Origin: Bacillota bacterium
Lineage (GTDB): Bacteria > Bacillota > Clostridia > Oscillospirales > Oscillospiraceae
DNA: 64,000 nt
NCBI GenBank assembly: GCA_023459875.1
Contig: JAEWRY010000008.1
Span: 1 to 64,000, forward strand
Reading direction: 5' to 3'
Position 1 is the stretch's first letter; each line of letters starts with the position of its first letter. The notes under the pieces were generated by a model, which searched no databases, was not told where the DNA came from, and worked only from the letters and a program-made list of their open reading frames with translations. The position numbers were made by a program, and so were the translations under genes. Shown piece by piece: positions 23,945 to 32,442 of this stretch.

Positions 23945-25519
23945 ATGGAGGTCATGGAAAACAGTTTTGTGGGGAGCCGTCTTCTCTCGGTGTGGCGCGT
24001 CATTTGCCTGTTCTGGGCGCAGGGCGGTCTTTCCCGCCTGGCCCGCGCTGTTTCGGAAGGCTTTTCTCAGCTCTGGCGGGAAAGCACTCTCGCCGCCCTG
24101 CTCGAGCGCAACGGAGCTTTGAACCGGGCTTGGCGTCACAGCGTATTCTGTGCCGTTTTAAATACTCTCGTAAATCTCCCCGCCGCCCTTCTCCACTGGA
24201 TTTACTTAAAACTGAAGCCGGTATTGGACGGCAGCGTCGCAGCGCAGCTCGTCTTTGGCATGGCCGAGCAGACTCCCGCCGCCATCGGCTGGCTTTTTCT
24301 GGGCATGGTTCTCATCCCCTATAAGCAGTGGAACAACCTGTACAGTCTCATCGGCTTCTTCCTCATCCTTCTGCTGACCGTGGCGGGGGGCATACGCCGC
24401 CGTTCCCTGCGGCTGGACGTGACGAGCGTAGGGCCATACGCCGCTCTTTACGCCCTGGCGGTGATCCTGGCCGTTCCCCTCTCCGCCTTTCCGTCGCTCT
24501 CCTTCCGCTTCCTCTTTTTCCATATCACCTGCATGCTCTGCGTCATCACCACCGTGAGCACCATCGAACATCAGGACCAGCTTATGCGCCTTGTCACCTT
24601 CGCCGTCCTGGGCCTTCTCGCCATCTCGGTTGCGGGAATCATCCAGCGCATCATCGGCGTGGACGTGAATCCCTCCTATGTGGACCTCACCGTGAACGAG
24701 GGAATGCCCGGACGGGTGTACGCCATGTTTGAAAACCCCAACGCCTTTGCCGAGGTACTCGCCATGCTCATCCCCCTGGCGGTGGCGCTCATGCTGGCAA
24801 GCAAGGGCTGGAGCGGGCGGTTCCTTGGACTCGTTTCCTGTTTGCTCGGTTTAGCCGCAATCCTTATGACTTATGGACGGGCCAGCTGGGTCGGCCTTGC
24901 CGTGGCGGCGGTTCTTTTTGTGTTCCTCTGGAATCGAAAGCTGCTTCCCGTGATGATCCTCCTGGGTCTCGGTGTCATTCCAATCCTGCCGGACACCATT
25001 TTCAACCGGATTCTCACAATTTTCAACACGAAAGATACCTCCACCACCAGCCGCTTTCCCCTCTACTCCGCGGCCCTGCGGCTGCTGGCGGCAAGGCCCC
25101 TCATCGGTGCCGGTCTGGGTACCGACGCGGTGAGGCAGGCGGTGAAGGACCTCAACTTCTACCATGGGGTGGCTCCTTTTGTCCACGCTCACGACGTCTA
25201 TCTGCAGGTGTGGGCGGAGTCCGGTCTGCTGGGTCTTTTCTCCTTCCTCGGGGCGATGGGCTGGAATATCAAGAACGCCGCTAAAGCCGCCGCCTCCGAC
25301 TCCTGCCCGAAGCAGGTGCGCCTGATCGCTATCGGCGGCGCCTCAGCCATGTTCGGGCTTCTCGTCTGCGGAATCGCCGACTATATGTGGAACTATCCGA
25401 GGGTCATGGTGATCTTCTGGTTTGTCGTCGGCGTTACCCTCTCTGCCATCCGCCTGGCTAAAAAATCCATTCATTCCGCTTCCGAACTTTCGCAGCCGTC
25501 AGAAGGAGGAACCCTATGA
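23945..25519 (+). CDS. O-antigen ligase-like membrane protein
   Basis: A 524-residue polytopic membrane protein with about 10-12 hydrophobic segments. Motifs MFENPNAFAEVLAMLIPLA and RASWVGLAVA, plus the late extracellular loop ending in FVHAHDVYLQVWAESGLLGL, are those of the Wzy_C/O-antigen ligase (RfaL) fold. In a Gram-positive this usually means a polymerase or ligase for a wall or capsule glycan. Start at 23945 follows AGGAGGT. Its last codons overlap the metF start (ATGA), which ties surface-glycan genes to a methionine operon, an odd arrangement. Confidence 0.8.
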   Translation: MEVMENSFVGSRLLSVWRVICLFWAQGGLSRLARAVSEGFSQLWRESTLAALLERNGALNRAWRHSVFCAVLNTLVNLPAALLHWIYLKLKPVLDGSVAAQLVFGMAEQTPAAIGWLFLGMVLIPYKQWNNLYSLIGFFLILLLTVAGGIRRRSLRLDVTSVGPYAALYALAVILAVPLSAFPSLSFRFLFFHITCMLCVITTVSTIEHQDQLMRLVTFAVLGLLAISVAGIIQRIIGVDVNPSYVDLTVNEGMPGRVYAMFENPNAFAEVLAMLIPLAVALMLASKGWSGRFLGLVSCLLGLAAILMTYGRASWVGLAVAAVLFVFLWNRKLLPVMILLGLGVIPILPDTIFNRILTIFNTKDTSTTSRFPLYSAALRLLAARPLIGAGLGTDAVRQAVKDLNFYHGVAPFVHAHDVYLQVWAESGLLGLFSFLGAMGWNIKNAAKAAASDSCPKQVRLIAIGGASAMFGLLVCGIADYMWNYPRVMVIFWFVVGVTLSAIRLAKKSIHSASELSQPSEGGTL

Positions 25520-26385
25520 AAATCAGCGCTCTTCTCTCCCAGGGACGACCCACCCTTTCCTTTGAGGTGTTCCCTCCAAAGGGAGACGGAGAATTTTCCT
25601 CCGTCCGGGATGCCGCCCTCCAGATTGCCGCGCTGAGACCCGACTATATGAGCGTTACTTACGGCGCCGCCGGAAGCGGCGCCTCCTTTTACACGGGCGG
25701 CATCGCCGCCGCGGTACAGGAGCAGGGAATATCCGCGCTGGCCCATCTCACCTGCGTGAGTTCCACCCGGGAGGAGGTGCGCTCCCGGCTGGCGGCGCTG
25801 CGCTCCATGGGCATCGAAAATATCCTGGCGCTCCGGGGCGACCTGCCCGCCGGCATGGACCCCGACGCGCCCCGGGACTACCGTTACGCCGCCGATCTTG
25901 TTGAGGACCTCAGGGCGCTGGGGGATTTCTCCGTGGGCGGGGCCTGCTACCCCGAGGGGCACGTGGAATGCCCCAGCCAGGCGGAGGACATGAGCCACCT
26001 GAAGGATAAAGTGGCCATGGGCTGCGATTTCCTCATTACCCAGATGTTTTTCGACAACAGCATTCTCTACAGCTTTCTTTACCGGATGCAGGCGGCGGGT
26101 ATCCGCGTGCCGGTCATCGCCGGCGTGATGCCGGTGACCAACGCCAAGCAAGTGAGCAGGATCGTGAAGCTCTCAAACGCTTCCCTCCCTAACCGGTTCC
26201 GCATGATCATCGACAAGTTCGGAGACGATCCCGCCGCCATGAAGCAGGCGGGAGTGGCCTATGCCACCGAACAGATTGTGGATCTCATCGCCAACGGGGT
26301 AAACGGCGTGCACGTCTACGTCATGAATAAGCCCGACGTGGCGGCCCAGATCACCGCAAACCTGTCGGAAATTTTAAGGCGATGA
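25516..26385 (+). CDS. metF: Methylenetetrahydrofolate reductase
   Basis: A 289-residue FAD enzyme reducing 5,10-methylene-THF to 5-methyl-THF. Signatures: PTLSFEVFPPKGD at the N-terminus, YMSVTYGAAGS, LAHLTCVSSTREEV and the ALRGDLP turn; later ITQMFFDNSILYSFLYRMQAAGI and PVIAGVMPVTNAKQVSRI. The ATG overlaps the preceding stop by four bases, and its own stop overlaps the next start, so it is translationally coupled on both sides. It supplies the methyl group used by the downstream methionine synthase. Confidence 0.95.
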   Translation: MKISALLSQGRPTLSFEVFPPKGDGEFSSVRDAALQIAALRPDYMSVTYGAAGSGASFYTGGIAAAVQEQGISALAHLTCVSSTREEVRSRLAALRSMGIENILALRGDLPAGMDPDAPRDYRYAADLVEDLRALGDFSVGGACYPEGHVECPSQAEDMSHLKDKVAMGCDFLITQMFFDNSILYSFLYRMQAAGIRVPVIAGVMPVTNAKQVSRIVKLSNASLPNRFRMIIDKFGDDPAAMKQAGVAYATEQIVDLIANGVNGVHVYVMNKPDVAAQITANLSEILRR

Positions 26386-26993
26386 AGGCCGACCGCGCCG
26401 AGATTGCCCGCTACCTGGGCTACGGCTCCGCCGAACCCGATGCCGTTGTGTCCGAGAGGATCGAACTATGTCTGGCGGAGCTTCAAAAAGCGGCGAGTCC
26501 CCGCTGGGTTTTTCGCCCGGCGGATTTTCCGGTCTCCGAATTCAGGAGTACCGATTTAAACGCCCATCTTGAGGGCTGCGAAAGCGCCCTTCTCTTTGCC
26601 GCCACGCTGGGGGCTCCCACCGACCTGCTGCTGCGGGCCTGGTCGGCAGCCGACATGTCCCTGGCTCTTGTGGGACAGGCAGCCGCCGCCGCGCTCATCG
26701 AAGGCTTCTGCGACGAGTGTATGGAGGTCATCCCAAAGAGCCTCTCCGAAGGCCGCTATCTCCGGCCCCGGTTCAGCCCCGGCTACGGAGACTTTTCTCT
26801 CTCCTGGCAGCCCCGCATACTCGCCGCGCTGGACGCCGCCAAGCGCATCGGCCTTTCCTGCACCGACGTCTTCCTGCTGGTCCCCATGAAGTCGGTCACC
26901 GCGGTCATCGGTGTCACCAAAGACAAGGCGTCCTGTCACGTTCACAAATGCGAAGTCTGCAAAAAAACAAACTGTCTTTTCCGAAAGGGGTAG
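26382..26993 (+). CDS. Separate methionine synthase reactivation domain protein
   Basis: A 203-residue protein resembling the C-terminal reactivation domain of MetH (Pfam Met_synt_B12), with RFSPGYGDFSLSWQPRILAALDAAKRIGLSCTD as the recognisable core (RFSPGYGDFSL, the SAM-binding stretch). In E. coli MetH this domain is fused and uses SAM plus an electron donor to rescue oxidised cobalamin. Here the adjacent MetH lacks it, so the two proteins probably work together. The C-terminus ends in a CEVCKKTNC cysteine pair-rich tail, possibly for an Fe-S cluster or metal. Confidence 0.85.
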   Translation: MKADRAEIARYLGYGSAEPDAVVSERIELCLAELQKAASPRWVFRPADFPVSEFRSTDLNAHLEGCESALLFAATLGAPTDLLLRAWSAADMSLALVGQAAAAALIEGFCDECMEVIPKSLSEGRYLRPRFSPGYGDFSLSWQPRILAALDAAKRIGLSCTDVFLLVPMKSVTAVIGVTKDKASCHVHKCEVCKKTNCLFRKG

Positions 26994-26997
26994 TCCG

Positions 26998-29373
26998 ATG
27001 GAACTTCTCTCCGCGCTTCGCAGTAAAAGGCTCTTTTTCGACGGAGCCATGGGTACCATGCTCCAGTCGGCGGGACTGCCCCAGGGGATGCTCCCCGACC
27101 TTTTTAACCTTCAAAGCCCGGGGGCGGTAAAAGATGTCCACCGGGCTTATTTGGACGCGGGCTGCCGCATTCTCAAAACCAACACCTTCGGCTCCGTTCC
27201 CCTCAAGCTCGCCCCCTTGGGCGTCAGTACCGAAGAGGTGGTGTCAATGGCGGTGGCCCTCGCCAAAAGCGCCCTGGGAGATGCCGGGTGCGAAGGCTTC
27301 GTGGCCCTGGACCTGGGGCCTACCGGAAAGCTCCTGAAGCCTTACGGGGATTTGGATTTTGAGGATGCCGTCTCCCAGTTCGCCCCGGTGGTGAGGGCGG
27401 GAGCCGCGGCGGGGGCCGACTGCGTGCTCATCGAGACCATGAGCGACACCTACGAGCTCAAGGCGGCGGTGCTCTCGGCCAAGGAGAACTGCTGCCTTCC
27501 CGTTCTCGCCACCCTCATTTTCGACGAAAAGGGAACGCTCCTCACCGGGGGCGACATTCCCTCGGCGGTGGCGCTGCTGGAGGGTCTGGGCGTCTCGGCC
27601 CTGGGCCTTAACTGCGGTATGGGCCCAGCCCAGATGCGGCCATTGGTGGAGGAACTGCTTCGGTATACCTCGCTGCCCGTCATCTTAAACCCCAACGCCG
27701 GTCTGCCGCGGTTTGGAAACGGAAAAACGATTTTTGACGTAACACCCGAACTGTTTGCCAGTGAAATGGCCCTCCTCGCCCCCTCGGTCACCCTGCTGGG
27801 GGGCTGCTGCGGCACCACCCCAGGGCATCTGAGAGCCATGATCGCAGCCTGCAAAGACATTCCCCTGCCCCCCGTTACCAGAAAGGACACGCTGCTCGTT
27901 TCCTCCTACGGCGGCGCGGTGGCCTTCGGAAGAGATCCGGTGGTCATCGGCGAGCGCATTAACCCCACGGGGAAAAAGAGGCTCCAGCAGGCCCTGCGGG
28001 AGGGCGATATGGACTACGTCCTCCGGGAAGGGCTGGACCAGCAGGCGGCGGGGGCGCAGATGCTGGACGTGAACGTGGGCGTGCCCGGCCTGGACGAAAC
28101 CGTACTGCTCCGGCACACGGCGGAGGCGCTGCAAAGCGTCACTCCCCTCCCCCTGCAGCTTGACTCCTCCAATCCCGCCGCCCTGGAGGCGGCCATGCGC
28201 CGTTATAACGGCAAGCCCCTTGTCAATTCCGTATCCGGCAAGTGGGAGAGCCTGGAGGCGATATTGCCCCTGGTGAAGAAGTACGGCGGCGGCCTGGTCT
28301 GCCTCACTCTGGACGAGAAGGGCATCCCGGAGACCGCCGCGGGGCGCTTAGCCATCGCTAAGCGGATTATTGAAGAAGCCGAGGACCGGGGCATCGACCG
28401 CCGGGAGCTTCTCATCGACGTGCTCACCCTGCCGGTCTCGGCAGGGGATCGAAACAGCGCCGTGACGCTGGAAGCCCTCCGGATGGTTCGGGAGCAGCTG
28501 GGGGCAAAAACGGTGCTGGGCGTTTCCAACGTCTCCTTCGGCCTGCCAAAGCGGGAGCAGTTGAGCGCCGACTTCTTCACCCTGGCTCTGGGCGCCGGGC
28601 TCTCCGCCGCCATTATTAACCCCAAAAGCGCTCCCATGATGGATTCCCTCGCCGCTTTCCGGTCCCTTGCCGGTCTTGACCCCGGCTGCGCGGGGTATAT
28701 AGCCCGTTTCGCCGATTCTCCCGAAGCTCCCGCCGCCGCGCCGGCGGCTGCGGACCTCACTCTGAAGGACGCGGTCTGCAGGGGTCTGGAGGGCGAGGCC
28801 GCGCGCCTCGCGGCGGAAGCTGCCCGCTCGGGAGATGCCATGGAGGTCATCCAGAACTCGCTGGTCCCCGCCCTGGACGAGGTGGGCAGTTCCTTTGAAA
28901 AGGGCGTTTTGTTCCTGCCCCAGCTCCTCATGAGCGCGGAGGCGGCTAAAAAAGCCTTCGACGCGCTGCGTCCCTTCCTTTCCTCCGGTGCCCAAGCAGG
29001 CGGCCCTAAGGTGATCCTCGCCACCGTCAAGGGGGACATCCATGACATCGGCAAGAACATCGTGAAGGTTCTTCTTGAAAATTACCGGTTCACGGTCATT
29101 GATCTGGGCAGGGACGTCCCTCCCGAGACGATTCTGGAATCCGCCCTGCGCGAAGACGTGAAGCTCGTCGGCCTTTCCGCCCTTATGACCACCACGGTCC
29201 CCTTTATGGAGGAGACCATACGCCTGCTCTCCAAAGAAAAGCCCGACTGCAAAGTGATGGTGGGCGGCGCGGTGCTCACCCGGAGCTATGCCGAGTCCAT
29301 CGGCGCCCACTACTACGCCAAAGACGCCATGGGTGCGGTCCACTGCGCCCGGCAGGTTTTTGGAGAAGCATAA
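26998..29373 (+). CDS. metH: Cobalamin-dependent methionine synthase
   Basis: A 791-residue MetH lacking the reactivation domain. Homocysteine methyltransferase domain about 1-295, with zinc cysteines at Cys206 (LNCGMGP) and Cys270/271 (GGCCGTTPGH). Pterin domain from about 315 (VVIGERINPTGKKRL). Cobalamin cap and Rossmann domain at about 590-791 with Asp680-x-His682-x-x-Gly (GDIHDIGKN), His682 being the lower cobalt ligand. It moves methyl from methyl-THF to homocysteine. Start at 26998, 4 bases after the stop of the reactivation gene. Linked to metF and the reactivation protein in one operon. Confidence 0.95.
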   Translation: MELLSALRSKRLFFDGAMGTMLQSAGLPQGMLPDLFNLQSPGAVKDVHRAYLDAGCRILKTNTFGSVPLKLAPLGVSTEEVVSMAVALAKSALGDAGCEGFVALDLGPTGKLLKPYGDLDFEDAVSQFAPVVRAGAAAGADCVLIETMSDTYELKAAVLSAKENCCLPVLATLIFDEKGTLLTGGDIPSAVALLEGLGVSALGLNCGMGPAQMRPLVEELLRYTSLPVILNPNAGLPRFGNGKTIFDVTPELFASEMALLAPSVTLLGGCCGTTPGHLRAMIAACKDIPLPPVTRKDTLLVSSYGGAVAFGRDPVVIGERINPTGKKRLQQALREGDMDYVLREGLDQQAAGAQMLDVNVGVPGLDETVLLRHTAEALQSVTPLPLQLDSSNPAALEAAMRRYNGKPLVNSVSGKWESLEAILPLVKKYGGGLVCLTLDEKGIPETAAGRLAIAKRIIEEAEDRGIDRRELLIDVLTLPVSAGDRNSAVTLEALRMVREQLGAKTVLGVSNVSFGLPKREQLSADFFTLALGAGLSAAIINPKSAPMMDSLAAFRSLAGLDPGCAGYIARFADSPEAPAAAPAAADLTLKDAVCRGLEGEAARLAAEAARSGDAMEVIQNSLVPALDEVGSSFEKGVLFLPQLLMSAEAAKKAFDALRPFLSSGAQAGGPKVILATVKGDIHDIGKNIVKVLLENYRFTVIDLGRDVPPETILESALREDVKLVGLSALMTTTVPFMEETIRLLSKEKPDCKVMVGGAVLTRSYAESIGAHYYAKDAMGAVHCARQVFGEA

Positions 29374-29380
29374 CTGGCTC

Positions 29381-29409
29381 TTTACTTTCACACTTCACTG
29401 TGGTAAAAT
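29381..29409 (+). promoter_or_regulatory. Promoter of the YerC-type repressor gene
   Basis: TTTACT (29381-29386), 17-base spacer, TAAAAT (29404-29409), about 28 bases before the ATG. Confidence 0.6.
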
Positions 29410-29436
29410 TGAGAAAAACACGTAGGAGGCGGCGTG

Positions 29437-29745
29437 ATGATCAAGCGGGCACAAAAAGAACGCAGCGACACGCTTTATGAGGCCATTCTTTCCTTAAAGG
29501 ATCTGGACGAATGCAGGAAATTTTTTGACGATCTGTGCACCGTTTCCGAGCTGCGGGCCATCGAGCAGCGGTTTGAGGTGGCGATCCTGCTTAGTGACGG
29601 GATGATCTACAATGACATTTTAGAACACACCGGCGCTTCCAGCGCCACCATCAGCCGTGTGAACCGTTCCCTCCAGTACGGGGCGGGCGGGTACCAGTCG
29701 GTGCTGCCCAGGATCAAGGAAGAAAGGGAAGCAAAAAGCAAGTGA
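29437..29745 (+). CDS. YerC/TrpR-like DNA-binding protein
   Basis: A 102-residue member of the YerC/YecD group of TrpR-superfamily regulators. The recognition helix region is YNDILEHTGASSATISRVNRSL, and LYEAILSLKDLDECRKFFDDLCT is the conserved N-terminus. The ATG at 29437 is preferred over the GTG at 29434, because AGGAGG (29424-29429) is then 7 bases away. Its own ligand is unknown; family members do not necessarily bind tryptophan. Its TGA overlaps the GTG start of the methyltransferase gene. Confidence 0.85.
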   Translation: MIKRAQKERSDTLYEAILSLKDLDECRKFFDDLCTVSELRAIEQRFEVAILLSDGMIYNDILEHTGASSATISRVNRSLQYGAGGYQSVLPRIKEEREAKSK

Positions 29746-30491
29746 ACGGATATTCTTTTCTCGCGGACTGCTATGACCAGCTTACCGCCGACGTGGATTA
29801 TCCCCGCTGGGCGGACTATATCGAAGCACAATTTAAGAAAGCCGGCCGCCCTGTCCGCACTGTCCTGGACCTTGCCTGCGGCACTGGCACCCTCACCTGG
29901 ATATTGGCCCGGCGGGGGTACGACATGACCGGCGTTGACCTATCCGGCGACATGCTCGTGCGGGCCGCCGAAAAGGAAGAATCCTCAGGGACCGAGATTC
30001 CCCCTCTCTTTCTCTGCCAGAGCATGGAAAAGCTTGATCTCAACGACACGGTGGACGCCTGTGTCTGCTGCCTGGACAGCGTCAATCATGTGACCAGCCC
30101 CGCCCGGCTTCGCCGGGCTTTTGCCCGGGTTCACCTTTTTCTGTCCCCCGGCGGCCTCTTTCTCTTCGATATCAACAGTCCCCGCGCCCTTATGGACATG
30201 GACGGGGGCATGTATATCGACGAAACGGAGGATACCTACTGCGTCTGGCGGGCAGACTACTCCACGCGGCGGCGCCTGTGCTCCTTCGGCATGGACATCT
30301 TCCGCCGCAGCGGAGACCTTTGGCGGCGGGAGCGGGAAGAGCACGAGGAGTATGCCTATACTCCGGAAGAGCTTACGGACTATTTGAAAGAGGCGGGTTT
30401 TTCTGAAATACGCCAGTATGGCAACCTGAAGCTCCGCGCGCCGGGGCCCTCGGAAGACAGAATTTTTTTCACCGCGCGAAAGGGACTTTAA
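29742..30491 (+). CDS. Class I SAM-dependent methyltransferase
   Basis: A 249-residue methyltransferase. Motif I VLDLACGTGTL at residues 41-51 binds SAM, followed by GYDMTGVDLSGDML. Sequences such as DACVCCLDSVNHV and SPGGLFLFDINSP are typical of YqeM/UbiE-like small-molecule methyltransferases. The GTG start overlaps the upstream TGA by four bases (translational coupling). Substrate not identifiable. Confidence 0.85.
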   Translation: MNGYSFLADCYDQLTADVDYPRWADYIEAQFKKAGRPVRTVLDLACGTGTLTWILARRGYDMTGVDLSGDMLVRAAEKEESSGTEIPPLFLCQSMEKLDLNDTVDACVCCLDSVNHVTSPARLRRAFARVHLFLSPGGLFLFDINSPRALMDMDGGMYIDETEDTYCVWRADYSTRRRLCSFGMDIFRRSGDLWRREREEHEEYAYTPEELTDYLKEAGFSEIRQYGNLKLRAPGPSEDRIFFTARKGL

Positions 30492-30494
30492 CCA

Positions 30495-31370
30495 ATGGAC
30501 CAGATTATCCGCATGATCGCGAAAGACGCGCCCATCAAGGCGTCGGCCATTACGGGCCGGGAGCTGGTGGAGCGGGCCCGTATGATTCATAAAACCCTGC
30601 CGGTGGCAACGGCCGCCCTGGGTCGCACTTTGCTTGCCGCCTCCATGATGGGGGAAGACATCAAGGTGGACGGCGGTTCGGTGACCCTTCGCATTCAGGG
30701 CGGCGGACCTGTGGGAATCATCCTGGCCGTGTCGGATGCCGCGGGCAATGTCCGGGGGTATCTTCAGAACGGAGCGGTAGACTTACCGCGTAAGGGCCCC
30801 GGCAAGCTGGACGTGGGCGCCGCCGTGGGCACCGACGGGTTTCTGACCGTTACCAAGGACCTCGGCATGAAGGACCCTTACGTGGGCAGCGTTCCTCTGA
30901 TTTCCGGCGAGATCGCCGAGGATGTGACCGCCTATTTTGCCAGGAGCGAGCAGATCCCCACCGCCTGCGCGCTTGGGGTTCTGGTGGACACCGACCAAAG
31001 CGTTCTTGCCGCCGGGGGATACCTCATCCAGCTCCTTCCCGGAGCCAGAGGGGACCTTATCACTAGGGTGGAGGAAGGAATTCGCCAGCTCGGTCCGGTC
31101 ACCCCGATCCTCAGCGACGGCGCCGGCCCCAGGGAACTACTGGAGCGCGCCCTGCCCGGCTTTGAGCTGGAGCTACTGGCCGAAAAACCGGTCGCTTACC
31201 AATGCTACTGCAGCCGGGAGCGGGTCACCCGGGCCCTCATCAGTATGGGAAAAGGCGAGCTTCGCAGCCTCATCGAGGAGCAGGGAAAAATTGAGCTCAC
31301 CTGCCAGTTCTGTGATAAGGTGTACTCGTATGACCAGGCCCAGCTGGAAGAGCTTCTTTTTTCCCTGTGA
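30495..31370 (+). CDS. hslO: Redox-regulated chaperone Hsp33
   Basis: A 291-residue holdase chaperone activated by oxidation. Zinc-thiol switch: Cys237-x-Cys239 (YQCYCSRER) and Cys270-x-x-Cys273 (CQFC) near the C-terminus. The N-terminal domain shows ARMIHKTLPVATAALGRTLLAASMM and VRGYLQN. The ATG is 4 bases beyond the methyltransferase stop, so it is the last gene of a three-gene operon. Confidence 0.95.
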   Translation: MDQIIRMIAKDAPIKASAITGRELVERARMIHKTLPVATAALGRTLLAASMMGEDIKVDGGSVTLRIQGGGPVGIILAVSDAAGNVRGYLQNGAVDLPRKGPGKLDVGAAVGTDGFLTVTKDLGMKDPYVGSVPLISGEIAEDVTAYFARSEQIPTACALGVLVDTDQSVLAAGGYLIQLLPGARGDLITRVEEGIRQLGPVTPILSDGAGPRELLERALPGFELELLAEKPVAYQCYCSRERVTRALISMGKGELRSLIEEQGKIELTCQFCDKVYSYDQAQLEELLFSL

Positions 31371-31401
31371 TTAAAAAAGGCAAAATTCCTCCAAATTGCT
31401 G

Positions 31402-31430
31402 TTGACATACCCAACAGCCTTTAGTATAAT
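31402..31430 (+). promoter_or_regulatory. Consensus promoter of the tRNA operon
   Basis: Perfect TTGACA (31402-31407), 17-base spacer, perfect TATAAT (31425-31430), ending 34 bases before tRNA-Val. Confidence 0.92.
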
Positions 31431-31463
31431 AACATCTGCCGTCTGAAACACGGCGGCAGATCG

Positions 31464-31539
31464 GGGAGCATAGCTCAGCTGGGAGAGCGCATGCCTTACA
31501 AGCATGATGTCACAGGTTCGAGCCCTGTTGTTCCCACCA
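31464..31539 (+). tRNA. tRNA-Val (anticodon TAC)
   Basis: A 76-base cloverleaf with encoded CCA: acceptor GGGAGCA / TGTTCCC, anticodon stem CATGC/GCATG with loop CTTACAA, T-arm with GGTTCGAGCC. Confidence 0.95.
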
Positions 31540-31573
31540 TTCTCCCCCTTCCCTTAACCCCCCCCCACTACCT

Positions 31574-31650
<77 letters not shown>

Positions 31651-31651
31651 T

Positions 31652-31680
31652 CCCCATGGGATGGGTTTCATCCCATGGGG
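31652..31680. other. Hairpin between tRNA-Asp and tRNA-Phe
   Basis: CCCCATGGGATG pairs perfectly with CATCCCATGGGG across a 5-base loop. It may be a processing signal or partial terminator within the tRNA transcript. Confidence 0.7.
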
Positions 31681-31695
31681 TCCCGTTTTTACTTC

Positions 31696-31771
<76 letters not shown>

Positions 31772-31774
31772 TTT

Positions 31775-31850
31775 GCGAGTGTAGCTCATCTGGTAGAGCG
31801 CCACCTTGCCAAGGTGGAGGTAGCGAGTTCGAGCCTCGTCACTCGCTCCA
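31775..31850 (+). tRNA. tRNA-Gly (anticodon GCC)
   Basis: A 76-base cloverleaf with CCA: acceptor GCGAGTG / CACTCGC, anticodon stem CACCT/AGGTG, loop TGCCA. Only 3 bases after tRNA-Phe. Confidence 0.95.
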
Positions 31851-31909
31851 TAAAAATGGAGCGGAGGGCATTTTCCGTTCCATTTTTTCCTAACCGATCC
31901 CCTTTTGCC

Positions 31910-31983
<74 letters not shown>

Positions 31984-31990
31984 AAGCAAA

Positions 31991-32032
31991 GAAACCCTGT
32001 AACGCTCGCGAAAGCGACGTTGCAGGGTTTCT
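31991..32032 (+). terminator. Hairpin ending the tRNA operon
   Basis: GAAACCCTGTAACG pairs with CGTTGCAGGGTTTC around an inner CGC/GCG stem. The T-run is short, so termination may be partial. Confidence 0.6.
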
Positions 32033-32093
32033 GATTAGAAACAGAATATGATTTTAAACATGAATCAGGTACATAAAATAGGAGGAAAATAAA

Positions 32094-32228
32094 ATGGGCG
32101 ATAAAAATATCAAAAAGGAAACAAAGAAAAAGAAGAAAGCAGACAGCATAACACCTGTTTCCTCTGCATCTATGAGACCGGTTGTGATGCAGCCTGAATT
32201 AATCAAAAAGAAGAAGAAGCCTCTTTGA
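32094..32228 (+). CDS. 44-residue lysine-rich small protein
   Basis: A short gene with a strong ribosome site (AGGAGG, 32080-32085) and ATG at 32094. The product begins MGDKNIKKETKKKKKADS, has a Ser/Thr/Pro/Val-rich middle with SASMRPVV, and ends ELIKKKKKPL; 18 of 44 residues are Lys, so it is very basic and could bind nucleic acid (inference). It lies inside a roughly 320-base segment bounded by tRNA-Cys 3' repeats. A conserved Firmicute small-protein family is possible, but I cannot confirm it here. Confidence 0.65.
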   Translation: MGDKNIKKETKKKKKADSITPVSSASMRPVVMQPELIKKKKKPL

Positions 32229-32268
32229 TATCAGGAATACAGAGCGGCAGTTCCATTTTGTGAAAACA

Positions 32269-32303
32269 TTTACCCCCGGTCCGAATCCGGGTGCGCCTCC
32301 AAA
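32269..32303 (+). repeat. Duplicated 3' end of tRNA-Cys
   Basis: This segment repeats tRNA-Cys 31950-31985 with one G missing (GGGTGGCGCC becomes GGGTGCGCC), including the TTTACCCCCGG... stretch and CTCCAAA. Direct repeat distance is 319 bases. It looks like an attachment-site duplication left by a tRNA-targeting element, with no integrase present. Confidence 0.75.
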
Positions 32304-32347
32304 AAAGAAGCACTGAAACCGATAAAACGATTCCAGCGCTTCTTTTT
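32302..32347 (+). terminator. Terminator after the lysine-rich gene
   Basis: AAAAAGAAGC (32302-32311) pairs with GCTTCTTTTT (32338-32347), with a further CTG/CAG inside. Confidence 0.7.
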
Positions 32348-32442
32348 ATCCTCTATTCAGCAATTGAGAAGCTTGATTCCAGCGCGGTTCATTGATATAA
32401 TCATACATATACACAAAACACTTAATCATCAGGGAGGTATTT

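Noticed and set aside
32269..32303. A second tRNA-Cys
   Set aside because: Only the 3' part is present; no anticodon arm or 5' acceptor strand upstream.
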